A stretch of DNA of 5,297 bases from Alphaproteobacteria bacterium (GTDB lineage Bacteria > Pseudomonadota > Alphaproteobacteria > Rhizobiales > Aestuariivirgaceae): positions 1 to 5,297 of the forward strand of contig JAPLOT010000241.1 in the NCBI GenBank assembly GCA_026400595.1. The letters are read 5' to 3'. Position 1 is the first letter of the stretch, and each line of letters begins with the position of its first letter. The notes beneath the pieces were generated by a model. The model saw nothing but the letters and a program-made list of their open reading frames with translations. It was not told the origin of the DNA and did no database searches. A program made the position numbers and the translations under genes. Shown in pieces: positions 1 to 5,297 of the stretch.

Positions 1-223
1 TCACCCTCCAGATGACCGCCTTACCTGCCGTCCAAGGGGGCAATCCACATCTTGCAGAGTTGGCCCCAATTGCGGATGAATTCGGGCACGACGACTTACG
101 AAAGTTTAATCTGCAAGCGGGTGCCGCATTACCACTCTGTCAGGCCGCTGTCAGCTTCCTGGCGGTACTCCGATCACGCCTATCCGCAATGGATGACCAC
201 GCCGAGATCTTCGCGTGAGACCC

Positions 224-229
224 AAGGAA
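224..229 (+). promoter_or_regulatory. Ribosome binding site for the small exported protein
   Basis: The purine-rich AAGGAA lies 8 bases before the ATG at 238. It favours this start over the in-frame ATG at 52, which would put about 62 residues of non-signal-like sequence ahead of a clear signal peptide. Confidence 0.65.
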
Positions 230-237
230 ACAACATC

Positions 238-579
238 ATGAAGCACTACTTCCTGGCCCTTCCCATTCTGGCAGCTTTGACCGTTCCTGCGCTGGCCGCT
301 GGCACCATGGTTCACAATCAGAGCGGACTTCCGATCGATGAGCTATCTGCAGCAGCGCCGGGAACAAAGGCGTGGGGTCCAAACCTCATGGAAGGCCTGG
401 GAGAAGGTTCTCTTGAGGCTGGAATGAGCCATGAAGTGGCAGCACTTCCAGACGGAACCTATGACCTTCGCGTCTCAGCGCCCGATGAAGGCGTCCTCTG
501 TGTCATGAGCAATGTGACCGTCAAGGATGGCACCATCAACCTCGATGACCGTCAAGGATGGCACCATCAACCTCGATGA
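238..579 (+). CDS. Small exported protein of unknown function, C-terminus altered by a 31-bp duplication
   Basis: The 113-residue product starts with a typical Sec signal peptide: MKHY, a hydrophobic stretch at residues 5-20, and probable cleavage after ALAA (about residue 21). The mature part is therefore probably periplasmic. It contains AWGPNL (45-50) and a YDLR motif (75-78) followed by a cysteine (Cys88). This pattern recalls small periplasmic proteins of unknown function with a WGxN...YDLR...C layout in alphaproteobacteria; that resemblance is from memory and no activity is known to me. A 31-bp tandem duplication at 515-576 shifts the frame, so the last ten residues (DRQGWHHQPR) are out-of-frame sequence ending at TGA 577-579. 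With one copy removed, the frame runs to TAA 602-604 and gives a 111-residue protein ending EAMGKACK, with a second cysteine that may have paired with Cys88. The allele may be non-functional. The next gene is convergent and a hairpin lies just downstream. Confidence 0.8.
   Translation: MKHYFLALPILAALTVPALAAGTMVHNQSGLPIDELSAAAPGTKAWGPNLMEGLGEGSLEAGMSHEVAALPDGTYDLRVSAPDEGVLCVMSNVTVKDGTINLDDRQGWHHQPR
515..579 (+). repeat. 31-bp perfect tandem duplication inside a coding sequence
   Basis: Bases 515-545 are repeated exactly as 546-576, and the match continues three more bases (546-548 against 577-579, TGA), so 34 bases match at a period of 31. Because 31 is not a multiple of 3, the second copy is read in another frame and meets a stop at 577-579. 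The two copies have no mismatches, so the event is recent or an assembly artefact. Confidence 0.95.
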
Positions 580-617
580 GGCCATGGGCAAAGCCTGCAA
601 GTAATTCAAATGCGGTT

Positions 618-650
618 TCCGTAACGCACCGAAAGATGCGTTACGGACTT
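618..650 (+). terminator. Probable rho-independent terminator of the small exported-protein gene
   Basis: A perfect 11-bp stem (618-628 with 637-647) has an 8-base loop CCGAAAGA at 629-636. It starts 14 bases after the ancestral stop codon TAA (602-604). The tail CTTCTC is only moderately T-rich, so termination may be partial. Read on the minus strand, where the permease remnant ends at 717, the hairpin has no T-run, so it best serves the plus strand. Confidence 0.6.
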
Positions 651-716
651 CTCATGACCTTCAACTGCCATCGGAGTTCAGTACGGACGTTGCCGAGACA
701 TTGCTGTTACTGATGG

Positions 717-1070
717 TCATTCATGTCGGTACTGCCACTTGCCCAGGGCGCGCTGCGCGAGGGCCGTGAACCCCAGAAGCGGCAGCATCATAAGCACTAT
801 TGCCGCCGAAAGATGAGCCCATTCTTCGGCTTCTCCTCCTGCTTGCGCTTCCTTCATGGAGAGTTGTCCCGCGGCCCATGGGGGCAATGTCATCGCGTGG
901 TCGGTGGCGAGAACCACTGCGAAGAGATACTCGTTCCAGCTCTGAACGAAGACAGGCAATCCGATCGCCGAAACGCTACCCATGAACATCGGCAGAGTGA
1001 TGGTCAGGAAGATCCGGGCGTGTGAGGCGCCATCGAGCTGTGCCGCCTCTTCCTGTTCGCTGGGCGTCAT
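717..1070 (-). pseudogene. C-terminal remnant of a CUT1-type ABC sugar-transporter permease (MalG-like)
   Basis: This 117-residue frame matches the last part of the inner-membrane permease of a carbohydrate ABC importer. Residues 7-27 carry the EAA loop (EEAAQLDGAS, a further 10 residues, then ITLP), the cytoplasmic segment that contacts the ATPase subunit. A membrane stretch at about 28-55 contains the typical SWNEYLFA, then TLP at 61-63, and a last membrane helix spans about 86-108. Such permeases usually have about 270-300 residues with six membrane segments; here the first 160 or so, with the early helices, are missing. Reading the same frame upstream of 1070 gives no permease-like sequence and a stop codon at 1132-1134, and I saw no permease sequence in the other frames. 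No ATPase or binding-protein gene is nearby. The remnant is almost certainly non-functional, although an ATG happens to lie just before the EAA loop. Confidence 0.85.
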
Positions 1071-1407
1071 GCCGAGGAGAGAGAGGTGCTGGCAGCGAAC
1101 TTTCTCGGCGGGGAGGATCGAGCCCTTGGATCAATTGCGGAAAATGGCGTTCAGGCTCGATTACGCAGTTATGCGCTCCGGCCCGCCAGACTGAGACCGG
1201 CAGGAAACTCTCCCCAGACCGTTGAACACGCGGGGCATGGTGTTGACAGCCCGATGAAGACGCTCGACACGTTATCGCCAAGACGCCCCGCCACAACATG
1301 GCGGCTCTCGCCAGCCTCCACCATCCGCTGCCCTGGATTTAAGTCGACCATATACGCCAAGTGGCGGCGAGACAGAACGTGGAACTCCCCTATAGCATTG
1401 AGATCTC
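1071..1407. other. Gene-free stretch between the permease remnant and the HupE-like gene
   Basis: I recognise no gene in these 337 bases on either strand. Open frames exist (minus 1169-1360, plus 1086-1418) but show no family motif, no good ribosome binding site and odd composition, so I treat them as chance. The region holds the breakpoint of the truncated permease close to 1071-1080. It also has a small hairpin (CCGCCA 1288-1293 with TGGCGG 1299-1304) and an 8-base palindrome GAGATCTC at 1400-1407 directly after the HupE-like stop. Neither has a T-run on the minus strand, so no clear terminator for the operon is visible. Confidence 0.5.
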
Positions 1408-2397
1408 TCAGACGATGAATGCACCAACCCGGGTCAGGAGCCAGAAGGTTGCCGCCGCGCCGATGCCGTAAGCCATTGTCGTCCGCAAGGGTGGAAGCGG
1501 AAGTTGCGTCATGGTCATTGCGGCCCGGTAAAGGATCAACATGGCCGCAACAAACACCAGCTGACCTGCCTCCACTCCCAGGTTGAAGGTGAAAAGCGCC
1601 AGTGGCACGTCTCCGCGCGGCAGGCCAATCTCCTTCAGCGCACCCGCGAAGCCGAAGCCGTGCAGCAGGCCGAAGCTGAAGGCAACGATCCAGGGATAGG
1701 CCTCCGACAGCCTTCGCTCGCCCGGCTTCATCAAGATGAGCTCGCGCGCCACAAAGGCGATGGAGAGCGCGATCACTGCCTCGACGGGCGCCTGCGGCAG
1801 CGACAGATAGCCGAGCGCCGCGCCCGTGAGCGTGACGCTGTGGGCAAGCGTGAAGGCGGTGACGGTCTTCACCAGCATCCAGGGGTCGCGGATGAGCAGC
1901 ATCAGCGCCAGCACGAACAGCAGGTGGTCGATGCCGCCCAGTATGTGCTCGACGCCGAGCATGAAATAGGTCCGCGCCACCTCCCAGACGGTCTGCGCGC
2001 CTTTCGGCGTCAGCGAGGGCTGTTCCGGCGTCAGGCGCTCCACCTCGACCGAGCCGTCCGCCCAGGTTATGCGTGCGAGAACGTCCGTCAGCGTGCTGCG
2101 CAGCCCGTCGATGGTGATCGTCTGGCCCTTGAGTCCTTCGTCACAGGAGACCTGCCAGCGCTCGAAATAGGCATTGTTCTCAATCGCGCTCGCGGGCTCC
2201 GTGATGTTGTTGCAACTCGCGGGCAGGCGGAGATAGAGGCCGAGGCGGCGGTCGCCCGCGGCGGGAACCTTCCACAGCACGTTGAAGTGCCCCGGCGCGA
2301 CTTCGGCAAGTTCGAGATAGGCCGGCCGGAGTTCATGCGCGGCCGCGGGCCGGACCAGCGCGAGGATGATCAGCAGCAGGGCGAGAAGCCGCGTCAC
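1408..2397 (-). CDS. HupE/UreJ-type membrane protein, possible metal permease
   Basis: This 329-residue protein of the HupE/UreJ type (long form, HupE_UreJ_2-like) starts at GTG 2397-2395. That start overlaps the stop of the PPIase gene by four bases (GTGA), has GGAG at 2408-2405 seven bases ahead, and begins directly with a signal peptide (VTRLLALLL to PAAA, about residues 1-20). Longer in-frame extension would run through the upstream gene. After the signal comes a presumably periplasmic domain (21-140) with two cysteines (71 and 85) that could pair. The membrane domain (about 145-329) has the family's conserved histidine motifs: EHILGGIDHLLF (150-161), FTLAHSVTL (182-190), FGLLHGFGFA (242-251) and FNLGVEAGQ (271-279). 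HupE in Rhizobium leguminosarum is linked to nickel uptake for hydrogenase, and UreJ to urease. No hydrogenase or urease gene is present here, so the metal and the client are unknown. It is the last gene of the operon. Confidence 0.88.
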   Translation of the reverse strand: MTRLLALLLIILALVRPAAAHELRPAYLELAEVAPGHFNVLWKVPAAGDRRLGLYLRLPASCNNITEPASAIENNAYFERWQVSCDEGLKGQTITIDGLRSTLTDVLARITWADGSVEVERLTPEQPSLTPKGAQTVWEVARTYFMLGVEHILGGIDHLLFVLALMLLIRDPWMLVKTVTAFTLAHSVTLTGAALGYLSLPQAPVEAVIALSIAFVARELILMKPGERRLSEAYPWIVAFSFGLLHGFGFAGALKEIGLPRGDVPLALFTFNLGVEAGQLVFVAAMLILYRAAMTMTQLPLPPLRTTMAYGIGAAATFWLLTRVGAFIV

Positions 2398-3247
2398 TGC
2401 GAAGCTCCGCCCGGCGGGGTGAAGGGCTCGACAGTCACCTTGTAGCGCTTCAGGAGTTCGTCCAACTTCTGGCGGGCAATGGCTTCCCGCCGGTCGTTCA
2501 GCCACTCGCGCTCGACCTGCGGGCGGATTTCCGCCAGCGCCGGCAGGCGCCCGGCTTCCTGGCCGGTCACCTTCACAAGGTGCAGTCCGAAACTTGATGG
2601 AAGGGGACCCTGCCAATCGCCCGGCGGGAGGGCCACGACCGTTGCGGCGAAATCATCGCCGAAGAGCTGCGCGATGCCCTGGCGGTCGGTCAATGGCATG
2701 GAGGGCGGAAGCAGCGTGGGGTCGCCGGCCTCGGCGACGAGCGACGCATTTTCCTTCAGCGAGCCCAGCAGTGCGGCGGCATCCGCCTGCGCCGCGGCAC
2801 CACGTTTCTGGGCATCGAGATAGACCTGCTCGAAGGCCACCCGCGGCGCCTCTCGGAAGGAGTCGGAATGGGCGGCGAGATAGGCTGAGAGATCGGCATC
2901 GGTTGCGGGCGTCGCCTCCGCCTGGGCATCGTTCAGGAACTCCATCTTCATGCGCAGACGGCGGCGGATGACGGTGTCGTCCTGTCGATGCCGAGCCGCA
3001 TCGCCTCGCGCACATAGATCTCTTCCTTTACGTAATCGTCGATCAGGCCCTTCATCTCATCCGAAGTGGGCGGGCGCTGCCATGTGCGGGCAAAGATCGC
3101 CGCCATCTGCTCGATCTTCGCCGGGGTGACGACGATCGCCTCCTCCGTCTCCACCCTTCCCGCGACGAGTGCATAGGTGGTGAAGATCAGACCGGCAAGA
3201 AGCAGGAAGTGGACGAGCGGTTCGCGGATCAGCCGGCCGACCATCAT
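2394..3247 (-). pseudogene. Membrane-anchored PpiC/parvulin-type peptidyl-prolyl isomerase, broken by a 1-base frameshift
   Basis: Two adjacent frames together make one parvulin-type prolyl isomerase, which would help fold proteins at the outer face of the inner membrane. The first (3247-2948, 99 residues) has a membrane anchor at about 12-30 and an N-terminal chaperone-like helix region (PPTSDEMKGLIDDYVKEEI). The second (2951-2394, 185 residues) carries the rotamase part, with VAFEQVYLD, the signature GDWQGPLPSSFGLHLVKV, and a charged C-terminal helix. The first frame reads correctly to GIDR (residue 89) and then drifts into TTPSSAAVCA. Adding one G to the AGG codon at 2983-2981 restores GIDR-DDTVIRRRLR-MKMEF and a 284-residue protein, a normal size for the family. 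The start ATG at 3247 overlaps the stop of the DUF3604 gene (ATGA), and the end overlaps the HupE-like gene (GTGA). The site shows no slippery heptamer, so I favour mutation or sequencing error over programmed frameshifting. Confidence 0.85.
2405..2408 (-). promoter_or_regulatory. Ribosome binding site for the HupE-like gene
   Basis: GGAG on the minus strand lies seven bases before GTG 2397-2395, inside the last codons of the PPIase gene. With the signal peptide that follows, it decides the start of the HupE-like protein. Confidence 0.6.
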
Positions 3248-5160
3248 TCACCAGGCGGCGTGTACCAGATGGGTGAAGTGTAGGCGCGCTCCTGCGTGGT
3301 CATCGGCACCTCGTCGCTCATCTTCACCTTGAAGCGCAGCGCGTCATAGGCTGTCCAGCGCGGAGTCGGGATCTCGATAACCTTCGCATAATAGAACGCC
3401 GCCAGCTTTGAGTCGAAGTCAGGGTCCGTCCAGACGGTGATGAGTTCCGGATCACCGATGGTGTTCTTCCAGGTCGCGCGGGTGACGTCGACCGTGTTGC
3501 CGACCGGCGGCAGCTTGCCATCGGCGCCGGGCTTGCGGCCGTCGCTCCACACCACGTCATAGACCTTTTCCTGGGTCTCGCCCTTGGCGTCGCGCCAGCC
3601 CTTGACGATCTGGACCCGGTCGAGATTGCCGCCGATCGGATCCTTCATGGCGGCGACGAGGAAGGTCGGCGCCTTGCCGGCAGGCGCCATGGGCAGGTCG
3701 CCGCCCATCGGCACACCCTTCTGATAGCCTGCTGCGGCGGGCATGCGCGTCTCGGCGTCTTCCGTGGTGAAGTCATAACCGCCGAAGAAGCGCACAGTCA
3801 TGCGGGTGCCGGTGGTGGCATAGGTTTCCTTGCGCTTCATGGCGTCGAAGATCGCCTCGCGCGTGTTCTCGGTCGCCCACACCACGGCAAGGCCGCTTGC
3901 CGCCTGCTGCCAGCCATAGATGTTGAACTTGGGGTCCGGGGCGCCGATCACCACATGCTCCCAGCGGTGAGGTTCGGGCTCGACACCGGAGTGCTTGCCG
4001 AAGAAATTCTCCTCCTCGGCGGTGGACAGAGAGGTATGCGAGTCGGTGCTGCCCACGAAGCCGAACTTGTAGGGGTTGACGCCGAGCGAGGCGTCGAGCT
4101 TCAGGCCCGTCTTCAGCGCCTCGCGGGCGTATTCGTATTTCAGCATCTCCTTGGTCTTGGCTTCGGTGCCGTTGAGGTTGGAGCGGTCCCAGAGCTCGTA
4201 GCCCGCGAACTCGTCATTGGGCGAGAGATAGGGATGGGATTCGCCGTCGCCCTTGATCTGTGTGATCTCGATCAACGGCTCGTACTGGATGCGGCGGGCG
4301 GCCAGCTCCTTCGTCAGCGGCTTGTCGTCGAAGCTCTCGACCGTGAACATGCGCCCGTTGGAGAGGTTGCCGTTGTGCGGAATGGCCAGCACGTCCGAGC
4401 CCGTCCTGGTCTCGAATTCCTTCATGTAGGCCCACAGGTCCTCCGGGTTCTTGCTGTCGAACTGGGAGAAGGGAAGAGTCTGGTTGGCAACGCCCGCGTC
4501 ACCCCGGAAAAGCACGTTGCGGTGCAGGTTGTAACCGCCGATCGCCGTCCATTCGAAGCCGATCATGGCGGTGAACAGGCCCGGCGTGTTGTACCTGTCA
4601 GCGAGCCCGGTATAGGCCTGCCAGGCATTGCGCACCGCCTTCTCGTTCTTGATCGGCGGCTCGTCTCCCGACAGCGATCCGACGATCTGCATGGCGGTGG
4701 CGAAGATCGTGTCGAAGTCGCCGCTGGTCAGCGCGGCATACCATTCGCGGCCCTTCTCGGTCGCCAGCACCTCCGGATCTCCAGCGAGGAGCTGCGGCAT
4801 CAGCCCATACATCTCGGCGTGGTCCGAGATCACCAGGAAGTCGAGCGGGCGGGAGAGCTTGGCGCGAAGGCCACCGGTCGAGAGCACCTCCTCGCCGCGG
4901 GCGAAGCGGTAGGCTTCCTCCTGCCCCAGCCGATTGAGAGTGCCGGCATCGACCGAAACATCCGTGTGGAGATGCGTATCGCCGAACAGCGGCCGCGTCG
5001 GGTAGCTCCGCCCCGCATAGGGTGAGAACTGCGGCTTGATGACGGCAGTGACGTTGGACTTGGTGATCGCCTCGTGATTGTCGGCCTCCTGGGCGGAGGC
5101 CAGGGGCACGCCGGCGCTGGCCGCCAACGCTGTCGTCAAGAGGAGGACGGCAAGTCTCAT
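3244..5160 (-). CDS. Exported DUF3604 protein with PHP-like metal-binding motifs
   Basis: This complete 638-residue member of the DUF3604 family has no biochemical role known to me. It starts with a Sec signal peptide (MRLAVLLLTT, probable cleavage after ASA at residue 23), so it should act in the periplasm or outside the cell. The core looks like a PHP-type metal-dependent hydrolase. It has DTHLHTD (61-67), SDHAEM (112-117), GFEW (201-204), NLHRN (211-215), PHNGNLSNG (261-269) and STDSH (371-375). These histidines and acids are the expected ligands of a two- or three-metal centre, and all are present. The C-terminus has the conserved QERAYTSPIWYTP (623-635). ATG 5160 has GGAGAG six bases ahead and matches the signal peptide. 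The stop overlaps the PPIase start (ATGA). A second DUF3604 gene lies just upstream, 37 bases away, with no room for a strong separate promoter, so the genes are probably one operon. A phosphoester hydrolase is an attractive guess, but the substrate is unknown. Confidence 0.92.
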   Translation of the reverse strand: MRLAVLLLTTALAASAGVPLASAQEADNHEAITKSNVTAVIKPQFSPYAGRSYPTRPLFGDTHLHTDVSVDAGTLNRLGQEEAYRFARGEEVLSTGGLRAKLSRPLDFLVISDHAEMYGLMPQLLAGDPEVLATEKGREWYAALTSGDFDTIFATAMQIVGSLSGDEPPIKNEKAVRNAWQAYTGLADRYNTPGLFTAMIGFEWTAIGGYNLHRNVLFRGDAGVANQTLPFSQFDSKNPEDLWAYMKEFETRTGSDVLAIPHNGNLSNGRMFTVESFDDKPLTKELAARRIQYEPLIEITQIKGDGESHPYLSPNDEFAGYELWDRSNLNGTEAKTKEMLKYEYAREALKTGLKLDASLGVNPYKFGFVGSTDSHTSLSTAEEENFFGKHSGVEPEPHRWEHVVIGAPDPKFNIYGWQQAASGLAVVWATENTREAIFDAMKRKETYATTGTRMTVRFFGGYDFTTEDAETRMPAAAGYQKGVPMGGDLPMAPAGKAPTFLVAAMKDPIGGNLDRVQIVKGWRDAKGETQEKVYDVVWSDGRKPGADGKLPPVGNTVDVTRATWKNTIGDPELITVWTDPDFDSKLAAFYYAKVIEIPTPRWTAYDALRFKVKMSDEVPMTTQERAYTSPIWYTPPGE

Positions 5161-5166
5161 GGTGAT

Positions 5167-5172
5167 CTCTCC
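5167..5172 (-). promoter_or_regulatory. Ribosome binding site for the complete DUF3604 gene
   Basis: GGAGAG on the minus strand lies six bases before ATG 5160-5158, within the 37-base gap between the two DUF3604 genes. It is a strong site and supports this start. Confidence 0.75.
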
Positions 5173-5197
5173 GTGTCGGAATTGAGCAGACTTCAGG

Positions 5198-5297
5198 TCA
5201 GGGCGTGTACCAGATGGGCGAGGTACAGGCGCGTTCCTGCACCGTCATCGGCACGGTATCGGCCATCTTGATGCCGAAGCGCTTCTGGTCATAGGCG
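5198..5297 (-). CDS. C-terminal end of a second DUF3604 protein (cut by the window edge)
   Basis: The last 32 codons of a gene that runs in from the right end of the window finish at TGA 5200-5198. The peptide AYDQKRFGIKMADTVPM, continuing to QERACTSPIWYTP, aligns without gaps to residues 604-635 of the neighbouring DUF3604 protein, with 24 of 32 residues identical. It is therefore a paralogue in tandem rather than an exact copy. It differs by a cysteine in place of the tyrosine before TSPIWY, and it lacks the final PGE. The frame is open to the window edge, so nothing can be said about its catalytic motifs or signal peptide. It probably has the same exported location and is probably co-transcribed with the genes below it. 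Confidence 0.9.
   Translation of the reverse strand, partial: AYDQKRFGIKMADTVPMTVQERACTSPIWYTP

Noticed and set aside
105..110. TTTAAT as a possible -10 promoter box for the small exported-protein gene
   Set aside because: It matches TATAAT at five of six bases, but no acceptable -35 box lies 16-18 bases upstream, so I do not call a promoter.
12..218. A 68-residue plus-strand open frame before the small exported-protein gene
   Set aside because: It has no ribosome binding site, no recognisable motif and unremarkable composition, and it overlaps other open frames. Bases 1-237 on the minus strand also show nothing I can name.
52..237. N-terminal extension of the small exported protein from an ATG at 52
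   Set aside because: It would bury a clear signal peptide about 62 residues inside the protein, and the start at 238 has its own ribosome binding site.
1288..1304. Small hairpin CCGCCA-CAACA-TGGCGG as terminator of the HupE-containing operon
   Set aside because: It has only a 6-bp stem, more than 100 bases past the stop, and no T-run on the minus strand.
1504..2445. Long plus-strand open frame (313 codons) opposite the HupE-like gene
   Set aside because: It is antisense to a well-supported membrane protein. Its product is rich in Arg, Gln and His as expected for a GC-rich shadow frame, with no family motif.
2398..2616. Longer HupE-like protein starting at ATG 2616
   Set aside because: The extra 73 residues lie over the PPIase coding sequence, are Pro/Arg/Gly-rich and unlike the family, and precede a proper signal peptide starting at GTG 2397.
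2975..2990. Programmed -1 frameshift site in the PPIase gene
   Set aside because: No X-XXY-YYZ slippery sequence and no obvious following stem-loop are visible; a lost base in a G run is simpler.
3955..5025. Long plus-strand open frame (356 codons) opposite the DUF3604 gene
   Set aside because: It mirrors the DUF3604 reading frame on the other strand. Its low-complexity Val/Gly/Leu/Arg composition and lack of motifs mark it as a shadow.

Overview
The window is GC-rich, with tightly packed minus-strand genes joined by 4-base start/stop overlaps. Together with a CUT1-type sugar-permease remnant and a secreted DUF3604 enzyme, this suggests an alphaproteobacterium, perhaps of the rhizobial order. 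That placement is inference from gene style and content only; there is no rRNA or other marker.

Layout. Bases 1-237 hold no gene I can support. At 238 a small plus-strand gene for an exported protein begins. Its 3' end carries a 31-bp tandem duplication that shifts the frame and replaces the original C-terminus. A strong hairpin (618-647) follows. Convergent to it, 717-1070 on the minus strand encodes only the C-terminal part of an ABC sugar-transporter inner-membrane permease, starting almost at its EAA loop; the first half of the gene is missing. Bases 1071-1407 have no recognisable gene and contain the breakpoint of that permease.

The right three quarters is a minus-strand operon, read from right to left. 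It has the last 32 codons of one DUF3604 protein (5198-5297, cut by the window edge) and a complete second DUF3604 protein with a signal peptide and PHP-like metal-binding motifs (3244-5160). After these come a membrane-anchored parvulin-type peptidyl-prolyl isomerase (2394-3247, broken by one missing base near 2981) and a HupE/UreJ-type membrane protein (1408-2397). The last three genes overlap by ATGA and GTGA, so they are probably translated together.

How they may work together (inference): the DUF3604 proteins look like exported metal-dependent hydrolases. The PPIase could help fold them as they leave the membrane. The HupE-like protein belongs to a family linked to nickel/cobalt uptake and could handle the metal. 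The substrate is unknown.

Three of the six gene-level loci carry a disruption: the 31-bp duplication, the truncated permease and the 1-base frameshift. This points to local decay or, for the two small changes, possible sequence errors.
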